A stretch of DNA of 64,000 nt from Gambelia wislizenii (GCA_030847615.1 JAUMIR010000004.1:71083001-71147000); one strand, 5' to 3'. Shown: positions 1 to 11,700, counted from the stretch's first letter. The notes: generated by a model from the sequence alone, not told the origin. A program made the numbers and translations.

Positions 1-492
1 GTTTCTATGTGGGCAGGAGTGCATTTGCACAGTTAAGGCTTCTGTACCAGCTAGATTTATACCTAGAAATTTTGAATGTGGCTATGGTGACACATGCCAT
101 TGTAGTAATGAGCTCTCCCATTATCTGGCTGACACAGCTGAGGGGTGGAATCTGTCCTCCAGGTAAATGAAGGATTAAGGATCTATCAGGTTAAATTATA
201 CCCAGTGTCATGAAGGAGTCACAAGTCATGATGAACAACTGCCCAGTGGAATGGCCAGCTGTGCAACAGTTTGAGATACTTCGAGGAGAAAGTTATTTTT
301 AAAGCCTCAGAACCACAAGGCTTAGAGAAGAACAAAGAGAGACAATAGCCAGGGGGACTCATGTCCCAGCAAAGGGAGTGCTTGGTAGAGACTGGGCCAA
401 AGAGCCCAGGCTCCCAGCTCCCATGAACATCCAGAAACTTAGAACTGCATGTCCTCCTGAGTAGAATAGGGACCATTTAGTTTAGTCAGTTT

Positions 493-815
493 AGTTTAGT
501 TTATGTTATGTTTAAACTTGGCTGGAATGACTTAGGCTATCTGTAACTTTATAACTTCAAGTGTGCCTGAAGGGAAGCCGCCTTTCATGTGAAGAGAAAC
601 CCCTTTGCTATGTAGATTCTGCCTAGAATAAAATTCCTTAAAACGCTTCTTTCTTCCACACTCTCTTTGTATGACTTGCTTGGTTCCACTCCCTCACAGG
701 GGTGGAAGAAGTACAAGCTCTGCAGCAACAGGGTGGAAAGTACATGTTTTCCCTGGTAACCTACCATTGGGTTACTGAGCTGGGGTTTAAAATCAATTGG
801 TGGTGGCAGCTAGTA
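493..815 (+). mobile_element. Possible solitary LTR end (R-U5-like)
   Basis: An AATAAA at about 628 is followed by pyrimidine-rich sequence and then by CAATTGGTGGTGGCAGC near 798, which resembles the junction of a reptile LTR with a primer-binding site. No gag, pol or env frame follows; CR1 sequence starts at 848. I cannot fix the left edge, and no paired LTR was seen. It could equally be unrelated single-copy DNA. Confidence 0.3.
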
Positions 816-847
816 TAGATGGTCTCTAAGGGTAACAACCTAGAATC

Positions 848-1597
848 ATAGAATCATAGAGTTGGAAGAGACCAAAGGGGCTATATAGTCCAACCCCCTG
901 CCATGCAGGACTATCCAATCAAAGCATTCCCGACAGATGGCCATCCAGCCTCTGTTTAAAAACCTCCAAAGAAGGAGACTCCATCACACTCCCAGGCAGC
1001 GCATTCCACTGCCGAACAGCTCTTACCATCAGGAAGTTCCTCCTAATGTTTAGATGGAATCTCTTTTCCTGTAGTTTGAGTCCATTGCTCCATGTCCTTA
1101 TCTCTAGAGCAGCATAAAACAAGCTTGCTCTATCCTCAGTATGACATCCCTTCAAATATTTAAACATGGCTATCATGTCCCCTCTTAACCTTCTCTTCTC
1201 CAGGCTAAACATGCCCAGAACTCTAAGCTGCTCCTCATAGGGCATGGCTTCCAGTCCTCCCACCATTTTGGTCTCCCTCCTCTGGACATGTTCAAGCTTG
1301 TCAATTTCCTTCTTGAATTGTATAGTGGACTGGTTCACAAACACTCTTGTCTGCCTTCAGGGGTACACTCATATGAACAATAAACATAATAGCCCTGCTC
1401 AGGCATATGGAGGGGAGATTGAGTCATGATGATTGGCCATGCTCTAATTTCCTTTTTCATGCATACAACCTACAAGTGGACACTGAAATGTGTGGGGGAA
1501 TAGAGGGTGTAGAGTGTATTTAAGTACTGTTTCCCTTGCACCCTCTTATGCTGAGTGCTTGAATAGGGCTTATATACAGTTGGCCTCCCATATCCGC
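848..1597 (-). repeat. 750-bp inverted duplicate, copy 1 (mate at 28021-28770)
   Basis: This block is nearly identical, in inverted orientation and with exactly equal length, to 28021-28770. It holds the 3' end of a CR1 LINE (848-1320), about 255 bp of unidentified sequence (1321-1575) and the last 22 bp of a Tc1/mariner-like MITE (1576-1597). The CR1-encoded segments of the two copies differ at only about three residues in 110, so the duplication is young. A 24-bp CR1 stretch occurs at 1297-1320 and again, with three mismatches, at 1597-1620, just outside the block. Confidence 0.85.
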
Positions 1598-1887
1598 TTC
1601 TCAATATCCTTCCTGAATTGTGGTGCCCAGAACTGGACACAGTATTCCAGGTGACATCTGACCAAAGCAGAATAGAGTGGCACAATTACTTCCCTTGATC
1701 TTGACACTATACTCCTATTAATACAGCCTAGAATCGCATCTTTTAGCTGCTGCATCACACTGCTAATGAAGTTGAGTGGGAAGGACTCAGTGGCACAACT
1801 TCTTTTTGAGAAATCTATGTTGGCTTTTAGTGATCATGGCATTCCTTTCTAAGTGCTTACAGACTGTCTGTTTAATTATATGCTCTA

Positions 1888-2157
1888 GAATATTTATTTA
1901 TTTATTTATTTATACCCCGCTCTTCAGCCACAAGGCTATCAGAGCAGCTTACAAATTGTTTTAAGCAATAGCTATTTACACATCTACACTGCATTAAACA
2001 GTTTCCAATGTGTGTTAGTTAATTGCCCCCCACAAGCTGGGTACTCAATTTACCGACCTACGAAAGGATGGAAGGCTGAGTGAACCTTGGAGCCGGCTGG
2101 AATCGAACTTGCGACGTGGTGGCTTGCAGTACTGGCATTTAACCACTGCGCCACCAG
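1888..2157 (-). mobile_element. tRNA-headed SINE with L2-like tail
   Basis: On the minus strand the head shows an A-box-like GGCGCAGTGGTTAAATGC and a B-box-like GTTCGATTCC. A conserved body follows, matching 3540-3735 in the window. The tail reads GCTGAAGAGCGGGGTATAAA and ends in tandem ATTT units, like an L2-clade LINE 3' end. It lies inside the CR1 reverse-transcriptase region, so it inserted after the CR1. It is not a functional tRNA gene because the tRNA fold does not close after the B box. Confidence 0.75.
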
Positions 2158-2430
2158 GGGTTAAATACTTTCCTAGTATTGATGTCAGGCTGACTGGGCG
2201 GTAATTATTTGTATCTTCTTTCCCCCGCTTTTTAAAGATGGGGGCAACATTTGCCCTCTTCCAGTCTGCTGGGACCTCTCCTGTTCTCCAGCAATTCTCA
2301 AAGATTATTGACAGTGGTTCTGAGATTACATCTGCCAGTTCTTTTAATACCCTGTAGGCAAGGCCCTTTTCCCGTAGGCAATCATTCCCTGAAGGCCTGC
2401 CAAAAGAAATGGTACTCACCTGCCTGTATA

Positions 2431-3473
2431 CAGGACCGGTTTAAGGAATTTTGGGGTCCCCTGCAATGCTTTATTTTGGGGGGCCCATATGTTTATCTCA
2501 GGTCAATGTAACCTAACTGAACCTAAGCTATTCACAGTACAGGATATTCTTTCTCTCTCTGGCTTTTCTTTCGCAAACGAAGATTCAGGAAGGACTCATC
2601 CCACGCTTTCTGCAAGTGCGCTGATGACTAAAAAGGCCAATCTGAGATAAACAAGTCCGGTTGCAGAAAGCACAGCAGAAGGTCTCCTTGGGTGATGTTT
2701 CTGGGTTGTGATTCTTTCGGTATTGTCGTTTCTGTTCAAGACTTGTTCGGCGTGAGTTCTCAAATAAGGCTGCAGCATTGTGGATAGTGTATCTCCATGC
2801 CTCCCAATGTGAGGCCAGGGCGGACTATTGTTGGTGATCAATTTGGCCAAGCCTGAGATGTTGCTTCAGGGAATCCTTGTATCGCTTTTTTGGAGTGCCC
2901 CTCTTATGCTGACCCATGGCGAGTTCGCCGTAGAGTACTATTTTTGGGAGGCGATGGTCCTCCATCCTAGAAACGCGCCCTGCCCAGTACAGCTGTGTTC
3001 TCAATATCATGGCCTCAATGCTGGTGATCCCTGCTTGCTCAAGGACAGCAACATTCGTCACATAGTCAGTCCAGTGTATATTTAGGATTGTGCGTAAACA
3101 GCGCTGATGAAAGCGTTTGAGGAGTCGTAAGTGTTGCGATAGGTGACCCATGTTTCAGACCCGTAAAGGAGAATAGACAGTACAATTGCTCTATACACAT
3201 TGATGTTTGTGCTTCATCTCAGGTGTTTATTACTCCAGACTCTTTTGTAAAGTCTTCCAAATGTGTTATATGTCTTTGCTAATCTGTGATTGATCTCTTT
3301 GTCAATCTTGGCATCTGAGGAGATGATGCTTCCCAGGTAGGTGAACTGCTGAACAGGCTTAAGCATAGATGATTATTAATAATGTTTTTGAAGGAGGAGG
3401 GTTACTATGGGGGCCCCACAATGATGGGCCCTCCTGCAGATGCTGACACCGCTGGTGCCTTAAACCGGCCCTG
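2431..3473. mobile_element. hAT-like DNA element carrying a LINE fragment
   Basis: The left end CAGGACCGGTTTAAGG and right end CCTTAAACCGGCCCTG are inverted repeats with 15 of 16 matches. They are flanked by 8-bp direct repeats CCTGTATA (2423-2430) and CCTTTATA (3474-3481), seven of eight identical. CAG/CTG ends with an 8-bp target duplication are the signature of the hAT superfamily. No transposase is present. The interior (about 2590-3360) is minus-strand non-LTR retrotransposon sequence, so this is a non-autonomous element that captured, or was later hit by, a LINE. Confidence 0.7.
2590..3360 (-). pseudogene. Non-LTR retrotransposon C-terminal fragment
   Basis: The minus strand encodes a post-RT region with FTYLGSIISSDAKIDKEI, LRTILNIHWTDYVTN, AGITSIEAMILR and MEDHRLPKIVLYGELA. 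Shortly after follows a Cys-rich FCNRTC-type end resembling a zinc-finger tail. This pattern is familiar from animal endonuclease/reverse-transcriptase LINEs outside CR1 and L2; I cannot name the clade. The frame is broken near 3180 and again near 2830. It is confined between the hAT-like ends at 2431 and 3473. Confidence 0.65.
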
Positions 3474-3539
3474 CCTTTATAAAGATAGCAAGGAGGGCAC
3501 CAGTCTAACATCTTTAGGAAGACAAAATCCACACAAAAA

Positions 3540-3735
3540 ATAGCATTTATATTTATGTACCACTTATCAGTGCAAATCACTCCCTAAGTGATTTATAACA
3601 TGTTAGCTAATTGCCCCCAACAAGCTGGGTACTCATTTTACTGACCTGCCTATAGAAAGATGGAAGGCTGAGTGAACCTTGGAGCCCTGTAGGATCGAAC
3701 TCACTGTTTCACTGGCCACCAGTCCATTTCTGAGT
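3540..3735 (-). mobile_element. tRNA-headed SINE, second copy
   Basis: It shares the body of the 1888-2157 SINE: ACAAGCTGGGTACTC, GATGGAAGGCTGAGTGAACC and GGATCGAACTC, read on the plus strand. The head is cut short near 3735 and the tail is diverged. An L2 3' fragment follows directly. Confidence 0.6.
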
Positions 3736-3745
3736 ACAAATTGAA

Positions 3746-4180
3746 GTGGTGGTTATGATCTATAAAACTTTATATGGCTTAGGTCTACATTATCTGAAGG
3801 AATATATTCACCCATATGAGCCTGTTCATGTTTTCAGACCTTTAGGGCAAGTCCTCTTCCCCATCCCAGCCTCCTCTCTCAGTGGCAGTTCCCAGGCTCT
3901 GGAACTCCATTTCTGGAAAAGCCAGACTGGTGCCCCCATGCTATCCTTCTGTAGGCTGGGAAAGACCTTTCTCTTTCAACAGACCTTTGAGAACTGACTG
4001 CTCATGAGGGAAAATCTTTTAATAATGTAGTGTATTGTCTTTGTTGTTATTTTTAAATGGCTGTGCTTTTAATTTGTTTTATTCCATTGATAATTCAATT
4101 ATCGTTTGTACAATGTGAACTTTAAAAATCTCTCTAAGCCACCTTGAGTTCCAGGACTGGGGAGGAACGGGGGACGGGGA
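3746..4180 (+). mobile_element. L2 LINE 3' fragment
   Basis: The plus strand encodes an L2 C-terminal pattern: KTLYGLGLHYLKEYI, a proline-rich stretch, then a carboxyl LGKTFLFQQTFEN matching the usual K.FLF..AFE ending. An AT-rich 3' UTR follows, with a diverged CCACCTTGAG motif typical of the L2 tail. Only the last 80 or so codons and the UTR remain. Confidence 0.7.
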
Positions 4181-4462
4181 GGGAGAGTAGAGAACTTTAG
4201 CAGGTGGGGTTTGTTCGAGTGACAAGCAACATTTGCTGAAATCCCCCCCTTCTGCACAAGATTTTTAGTGCACCAATGTTGCACAAACACAGCACACGTA
4301 CAAATGCCTTCACACTGAGCCAAAGCACTGTGGTGCTAGCTGAAAACATGTGGAGATTGTTTGCCTAGGCTTTCAAACCACTTCAGCTCATCAGAACTAA
4401 AACATTCTCCTCTTCCTTGGTTCACTGTAGGATTATCTCCCACCTGGAGACCCAGAGAAGTA

Positions 4463-4717
4463 CAGTAGGACCCCTGTACCCACTGATTCATTATCCAGTG
4501 ATTCAGTTATCCACAGGACACAAAATAGCACATCTAAGCATATAGAGTCTTCCTAGAAAATGTGTCCTCTCTAGCCATTTCTAGGTCCTCCAAGATAACT
4601 CTATGGTGTTTTAAACTAGAAGTCCCATTATTTTCAATGGCATTTGCCGTTATCCATGGTTTTCGGTATCCATGGACTCCCTCGAACCAATCCCTAGTGG
4701 ATACGGGGGTCGTACTG
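4463..4717. mobile_element. Tc1/mariner-like (Tigger-type) MITE
   Basis: The ends CAGTAGGACCCC and GGGGGTCGTACTG are inverted repeats bounded by TA dinucleotides, as expected for Tc1/mariner/pogo insertion. The interior repeats the phrase 'TTATCCA' near each end and lacks any transposase frame. The same family recurs at 42279, 27795, 50733 and 25853. Confidence 0.75.
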
Positions 4718-6495
4718 TATAACAATTCACCAAGATTTCAGCTAGTGCCCTGACAACTGGTAACCCTACAATACAAGGTTTCAAATCATATTTTCTCCAA
4801 TTGGAAACAGGTGGGGGAAGGAAACAATAAGGGGCACATTCCAGTGGTTTCTCTTTGCTGCTCCCTTTAATTTCAATGAAGCATGAAACTGTGGAAGAGA
4901 ACTTCCTAATGGTTTGCTCTGATGGTGAGTGGCACCCAAATCCTAAACACTGGCCCGGTAGGTCTGCAAAAACATTGTCACTGAGAATAAGGATGATGAG
5001 CTGTGATGCATTGCTGTCACTACAAGAGGTATAGCCCAACTGTAAGTACCTTTGGAGTGGTCAAGAAGTCTTAGGGACTTCTCACATATACTTCTGGGAA
5101 TGGTCATGAAGCCTCCCATAGTTGTAAAGTAACTGAATGAAAATGCCAGACTGATCAGAATTAGTATGAAGACCAAAAACATGCTTACATTTTGAAGATG
5201 CCCAAAGGGTTCATGACCAAACCAATTTGCTCTTGGGGCTTGTAGTTCACAATTATATAGTGTTATACTTGATCTATGTGCAGTGGAATGAAATCCAACC
5301 TGTGCAATAAAAGACCCTATCACTTTCTGGTGCTTTATAAATAGTTCACATTCCTCTTGCCACTATCCACTTGCTCTTGCTCCAGTGTTCCAGACAATGT
5401 TTAATGAGACTGGTGTCTTGCTACATCTCTACACTTGTCTTAACATGTTAGTATGTCATCATGCCAGTAATAACAATTCTAAAATGAAGAATTGAAGTGG
5501 CGGTGGGAAAGAGCCATATGTAGGAATTATGCCACAGGCCACTCTTCTGGGCAAGGCCATTGATGACTGCTGGGCAGTAGGTTGGTATTAGTCAAAGGAC
5601 CGGTGAATACCAGTAGGACAGGCAGGGAAGCTGCAGTTTTCTACCAGGAACTTTGGGCAGGTTCAAAGCAGTATAAGTCTCTACAGTTTCTACCCTATTC
5701 TGTGTGAACTGTACTAAGCTACATCTGATGTGAACATCCCAGGGTCCACAACTTTGGTGGAAGTGGGAGCCAAATTCCATCCCCAGCACCTGCCACTGGC
5801 TTCACCAGGTCAGGAACTGGCAAAAATAAAAATAAAACCAGGTAACAGTTTCTAGAGGAGGTGGTGGTGAGTAGGCCAGGCTGTTGCGGGGGAGCTGTGT
5901 TACACCAAAGCCACTGTTGCTGGATGCCTCTAAGAAGAGTACCCCAAAGACACTTAAAATCAGCATGAGGGGTGCTGGAAGTTCCATGAGCTACATATAG
6001 CCTGCAGCACTTTGCCCACTCTTCAGTAGCTTCTCTTCATAAACATGTCAGCCCCTCCCTTTAACACTCCATTCTATCACCATAGGAGCTGCTGCCATCT
6101 CTGAGCCCAGTCTTTAGGGCTGGACCATTAGTTTCCATCACTTTGCATCCTTGCTGTTAGGGACCCAATACAGCAACTGTTAATACATTGTACCAGCTGA
6201 GCAAATAGATTTTTTTCCCTGCTTCAGTTAGCCTTGGAGAAGGACAAAGGGGGGGGGGAAGGAAAAAAAGTAGTCCCCTGACAACCTGGAAGTTTTGCTC
6301 AGCTGCTTTCTTGATCTGCTGTGTTCACTGCCAATTTCTTCTTAAGCTCAGAAAACACTTTTTTGGACAACAATAATAATGATAATGATAATTAAATCAA
6401 TTAACCAGATTACAAGCAGCTTCAGACCTAGCTAATTTTACCTCTAAGAAAAACTCTTGAGAGACATAAATTTCTCCCTCTGTTCTGCATTCTAA
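4718..6495. other. No identified feature
   Basis: This stretch holds only a G run and A-rich tract near 6250 and an (ATA/ATG)-rich patch near 6370. No frame resembles a known protein, and I recognised no repeat family. Confidence 0.5.
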
Positions 6496-7118
6496 GGAGA
6501 TTATCAGATGGCCTATAAAGTCTGTTGCAGGCACAGATCAGGGTTGAGAAAGGGTTTCCCTTTCGGACGTTGACCCGGTCAGTGCTGCTCCCATTCTGCC
6601 CCCATGATATCTCAATCACAGGGAAACATCATGAATAAACCACCCGTTCCATTTCTGTCACAGAATCACGGGTGGTATGAAAGTTGCCCCTTTCCTCTCT
6701 CATTATGCTGGCGCAATGCCAGCTGCACGGGGAGTTCCATGCTGGACACTTCCAGGTGTGATCGGGACAAGGAGGAAAGTGGCACCCTTCCCCCTCCTCC
6801 CCAGGTTACCTGTTAATTTTTTAGGGTGTTTTGGGGTTTTGTTTTGTTTTTTGACATTTCTTTTCAATTTTATTTTTAAATTTCCCGCGCATCATTCTCT
6901 CACAAGAACGGGAGGGATTTACTTTACAGGACGTGAATGCAACTTTGTGACAGCTGTATTCACTCCTGGATGGCCGAGGGGAGGAGAGCTGTTCTTGTAC
7001 TGGCATAAGGGTAGGTGTCTGAATAATTTAGAACTGAACAGGGATGGGAGTGTGGCAGGTGGTGGTGGTGGTGGTACTGGAACAGAAATGGGTTTTAACG
7101 GGCCATCTGATAATCTCC
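6496..7118. mobile_element. PIF/Harbinger-like MITE with TAA target duplication
   Basis: The terminal inverted repeats are GGAGATTATCAGATGG (6496-6511) and CCATCTGATAATCTCC (7103-7118), a perfect match. They are flanked by TAA at 6493-6495 and 7119-7121. A three-base TWA target is characteristic of PIF/Harbinger transposons. The 623-bp interior has no transposase; it contains a mixed segment around CTTCCAGGTGTGATC that recurs in the 37.2-kb copy and, inverted, in the 59.2-kb copy. Confidence 0.8.
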
Positions 7119-7124
7119 TAAGGC

Positions 7125-7216
7125 TTGGAAAAGTTACCCCTTTTGATTATAATTCTCAGAAGTGAATATTGGCTGGAGGATTCTGGGAGCTATAGTCCAT
7201 AAACTAACTTTGCCTA
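7125..7216. mobile_element. hAT-like foldback fragment
   Basis: CTTGGAAAAGTTACCCCTT, then GGATTCTGGGAGCTATAGTCC, match the short foldback family seen complete at 8511-8632 and 9230-9346. One arm is incomplete. It abuts the Harbinger-like MITE. Confidence 0.5.
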
Positions 7217-8510
7217 GCTGTGGTCCAGAAGCTCATCCTTTTTTCTGTGCTAAAAGGCAAACTGCTTTTACACAACCATCAGAGACATATGGAATACGTC
7301 TGATGACTCATCCTTACCTTCCACATAATTGTGAGAATGTAGCACTTTCATCCTTTACCATCTGATCCACTGCCATGCACTTCTCTGAAGAGTGTGTTCC
7401 CCCTCTTGTGAATGGTATCACCACAGGAATTAAGAATAAAGGATTGTTTCTTTTGCCAGTGTTTTAAAACTATTTTTATTTGAAAAAGTAAATGGAAAAA
7501 TATAGTGAAATGAAACCAGAGCTTCCTCTGTATGGGTTTCCCAAAGGGAAATAAATGTAATACCATGGGATGGAAACAGGATAAGATTCAAGCATACATA
7601 ATAAATACAGTCAAACAGTATCAGAAGATGATTATGCCAAGGTGAACTTGGCTTTCTTCTATGACAGACCACAATCTTGCCAATTCAAACCTGCCATAGG
7701 GGCTAGAAACTTAGCACTATAAAACTTGTAGTTCTATGCACAGTGGACATGGAACCACTACAAGCTAATTTAGTAAGAAATTTCTTTTGTGCTGTAAAGG
7801 ACAACTATATGATTGCAATGATCATGTGTAAATGAATTCTAGTTATCAGTTATGAGGATGATCAAACACTCTTCCTGCTGAAGTGTTGGGGGAAAGATTT
7901 TGCCACTCCATACAAGGTAAAATCTTGCTTTTCATACGCAGTTGTGGGCACGAGAGTTCTCCATGCATAAATGTGGACATAATAAGTATGACTGATAACA
8001 TTAAACAGTCCTAAACTACAGTAATTTTGACTCTGGTTTCCAATGAAACTTAGAATGTGGCCCCATGCCACTCCTTTTTGTGTAAAGGTAGGAGATGAGT
8101 GATTGCTGGTGGGGTAAGGGATAAAACAGCATGTCGTGTTTTATATCGATAAATATAAATAATACAATTATGTGTATAAGGCCACAAAGGACAATTGCCA
8201 TGGTTTGCTCCTGGAGCCCACAAGCTTGAGAAAGTCACCAGTTCTTCTTTTACCAGCCTATGCTTCAATATGCTATTTTTAAAAATATAGAATCCCATAA
8301 AAACATATACTGTTAAAGTTGTGGGGGGGGGAGTGGTTGATGGGGGGTTGAAAATCTATGAGCATGCAAAAGTCCAGTATTTAAAATAAGAAAAATGAGA
8401 ATCTTATTTGGGCAATGTACTACCCTACTTTTGTGAAAAACATGAATGGGAACTTTCCTTTAGTTCCATATATTTTTAAAGAAAAAGTTGTGAACAACAA
8501 CAACCCTACC

Positions 8511-8632
8511 TGAAATCTGGAAAAGTAACTTTTTTGTACTACATCTCTCAGATTCCTCTAGCCAACACTGGATATGCTGCCTGGGAGATGATGGGAATTA
8601 TAGCCCCCCAATAGTAACTTTTCTAGGCTCTG
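8511..8632. mobile_element. hAT-like short foldback element
   Basis: The left arm has TCTGGAAAAGTAACTTTTT and CTACATCTCTCAGATTCC; the right arm has GGGAATTATAGCC and AGTAACTTTTCTAGG, its imperfect reverse complement. The unit can fold on itself almost end to end. The same plan is seen at 9230 and 33158. Confidence 0.6.
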
Positions 8633-9229
8633 GCTGCATTCCCTCCCACAAATTCCCACCTCTCCACTGCAAAACAACCTTGCTGCAGCAGACTGTCTCT
8701 ACAATCTGTTCATTGGTGATAGGGAGACAGATCAAGATTAATACAGGGTCAGAACTAAAAATGAAAGCTCCAGTCCTGCACAGAGTTACACTTCTCACCA
8801 TAAATTGTGGCCAAAATCTCTTTTATTTCATGTTCTGGAATAGCTTTTTGCTTTTTTTTTTTTTTTTGTCACTGAGAGCTCTTTTCCAACTCATTCAACA
8901 TTCATCCCGACATTATTAAACAAATTATCCATGCACATTACGCTACAAAACCAGCTCCTTCTGGAACTGATTTAGGAAAAGTATGCTGTCTTTTTAACAA
9001 TTTAGGAAAAAGTATATGTAAAATAAATAGATACATACATAAAAGAAAAGTTGAGTTCTTCACATCTCCATGGTTATTTAAAGGCAGATCAAAGACTGTT
9101 GCTTACACATGATGATTTGTTTTTTTATCACCAAGGCCTCCTTTAGGAAAAGGCGATGCATTCTAGAGAGGAAATCCAGACCAGCATTCCAGGATGATAT
9201 TGCAGATGTTGCTCCTACTAAGGCTCAGA

Positions 9230-9346
9230 TCAGGGCTTGGAAAGGTTACCTTTGGACTTCACCTCCCAGCATCCCCAGCCAGCATAATGATACTTACAAG
9301 AGGTTATGGAAGTGGTAGCCCAATACAGTAACTTTTCCAGGATTTG
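9230..9346. mobile_element. hAT-like foldback element with target duplication
   Basis: The arms CAGGGCTTGGAAAGGTTACC and CAGTAACTTTTCCAGGATTTG are imperfect inverted repeats. GGCTCAG occurs on both sides (9222-9228 and 9347-9353), seven bases of the eight expected for hAT. There is no coding content. Confidence 0.65.
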
Positions 9347-11700
9347 GGCTCAGCCACTTTGAGAACGTGAATAAAATGCAGACTCTCAGGGCCAAGAGTA
9401 GGTGCCTGGGTTTGAAAATGAGCAACTCTGCCTGTGATTTTTCCATACAGATGATATCCTTGAAAAATCAGAAATGTTTTACATAACAAAGAGCAAATTT
9501 AAGAGTGGGTTACAGAAAAGGGAGAAGAGAGAAACAGGTTGTTGCTCTGTCCAACAGATAAAGTTACTCTGCTTTAAGAAAGGCAGAAATTTTAGCAGGT
9601 AAAGCTTCTCCTAGTGTTGCAGATGGGAGCTGAACCTGTCAACATTCTTTCTCCACAATTTCTCTGGCCACTAGTGAGCAAGACTTGGATTCTAGATTCT
9701 CAGACATTTGCAATAGATTAAAGTGTCATAAAGTGCATATGCTCATGAGTTTTCAGTGCCTTCCTTCCTTCCTTTTCCTGTCTTCTTAATAGTTTAATAT
9801 CTGCCCAGAGTTCTCATCAGTGCAAAACTGCACGATCATGATATACACACTTTTAAATCTAAATGGGTGACAGAGTGAGGTGGTAAAGTCTTGACAAGCA
9901 TTGTGTAACTTCAATTTGCAGGTGAAATAAAAATATCGTTTTTGAAAAATTCATGTAAAAAACCCTCCCCTGTATGCAAATAACCAGCAAGGTTTAAATG
10001 AAAGATTCTTTCAGTCCTTTTAGCTGCTATGATGGGTTTCTAGTTGCATGAATGTTGTTTTTAGCAACATTTAGGAATCAAAATGTGACCCTAGAGATAC
10101 ATACACACATGCACCAAAACCAATTTTTCCTCCCTGCCACCTCAAGACTCTGTCATTTTAGTCTGCCACATAAGATCTAGCTTGTGTTGGACTGAAGCAC
10201 ACGATTCTGTTCTACTACTTACAGCATCCATGAATCCAACTTACAATTAAGTCTCCCTTTTGCCAGAAAAGAATAATTATTCTTTTGCAAATACCAACAT
10301 AGCATCAGGCACAAATTCCTTGTTTAGATAATTTCATTTTAAGCCTGTGAAATGTGCCACATCCTGACAGTTTTACTATTAAAGATGGTGAGAACAATCA
10401 GCAATGTGAATAGATACCTTCATATAAAAACTGTACACCTGGACCCTTAAGAGCTGAAGGTGATCAGTTGCTTTCCATTTTGGTATGTGTGTCTTGGGGG
10501 GTGGGAAACTCCATTGAAGGATGTGATCCTACACCTCACAAGCTCTATTTGTAACATTACTCCAGTATGCAAAGATAGAAGAATAAGTAATAGCCAAGTT
10601 CTCTACTGGTATAATTTGATGAAGCATTGCCATATTCAAATATGGTTTCTAATTTTGGACAGAGCAAAGGTTTATAACTATTCAGCCATATTAAAGCCCT
10701 CTTACATTCCGTTTTTTCTAGAGACAATGGAGATGTGAAGGCAGTTAGATATTTTTTATCCAACAGTTGATTCAAAACAAAGAAACAGACTTGTGAAATC
10801 AATAAATTAACACACACACATGCACGCACACACACACGATTGTAAGATTCGCAGATGCAATGTCTGAATTTCTTATAAGTCCCTGAAGATATCAAACAAA
10901 AGCAAAAAGAAGAAAGAAAACAAAGCCAACCAAAAATGTTGAGTTTGCACCAGAATGACAGATGCTTTCTTCTTAAATCCTGCCTCAATGGGCGTTAACT
11001 GTTAAAGCAACCAGTGAGGTTGATAAACCATCATAATAAGTTGCCCAGCTACCCTGCTGGCATATCAGCTGTTCTGAAGGAATGGAAAGTTAAGTATCCA
11101 TGTGACTTGGATAAGCTGGTGTGATATGTACATTCTACTCCTTGAACTCTGTGCATGATCCTAAGGGGCAGGAATCTACCAAAAGAAAAAGAAAAAGAAA
11201 AAAAGAAGAAGTAAAACTTCACTTTCAATGATGCACCTTTGTCTTCCAGTGTTAGCATTGTACCTGGGGACAAGCTTTTCACCATTCTTCACAGGCAGAA
11301 AAATACACCATCCAAGCAACCGCTTTCAAAAAACATAACTCTCGTCTGCATACGAAGCTTGGCCATCTACCCTTGCTTTGCCTACTTAAAAGAATGATAA
11401 AGATGTGAGATGGAGGTGTTTTTTTTTTTTTAACATAGGCTTCCTTTGCCTTCCTGATATCCCTTGCAAAAGCATTCCAGAGGAGTGAGTTATTTTACCT
11501 CTCACAAGCACTATGCAACTTACTTGGAGGTGAATAAAGGCTGCTGTGCAGGGAAAGCAAGTGAGGATTACATACTCCAGGTGGACAAAAAAAAAAAAAG
11601 TTAATGAATTAGGAGTCTGCTCATTTCCACTCCATCTCCACAAGGAAAAAACAAAACAAAACAGACACCCTGCAGCCCTGGAACATGGCTGCCAGAGGAA

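Larger units (their letters stand above)
848..2422 (-). mobile_element. CR1 LINE, broken ORF2 and 3' end
   Basis: Read on the minus strand this is a decayed chicken-repeat-1 LINE. A reverse-transcriptase segment (about 2419-2160) carries the NYRPVSLTS motif with the ELADVISEPLS region upstream. The C-terminal part (1344-919) includes QRR.TKMV, EEQLR.LGMFSLEKRRLRGD and a carboxyl LDGHLSGML. The element ends in the CR1 repeat ATTCTATGATTCTATGAT next to 848. It is interrupted by a tRNA-type SINE (1888-2157) and by the foreign insert at 1321-1596. Stops and frameshifts make it dead. The hAT-like element at 2431 marks its upstream edge. Confidence 0.88.
7475..11700 (-). other. TMCC2: TMCC2 3' UTR and downstream DNA (end not fixed)
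   Basis: The 3' UTR must begin at 11700, right after the stop codon. Minus-strand polyadenylation hexamers are at 9793-9798 (ATTAAA form), 8822-8827 and 7475-7480 (AATAAA form), giving UTRs of about 1.9, 2.9 or 4.2 kb. Which one is used cannot be told from sequence. The stretch contains a CA repeat near 10811-10837, an A/G-rich run near 11178-11210 and, between 8511 and 9346, two hAT-like foldback elements, which argues against the longest UTR. No other gene is seen. Confidence 0.4.
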
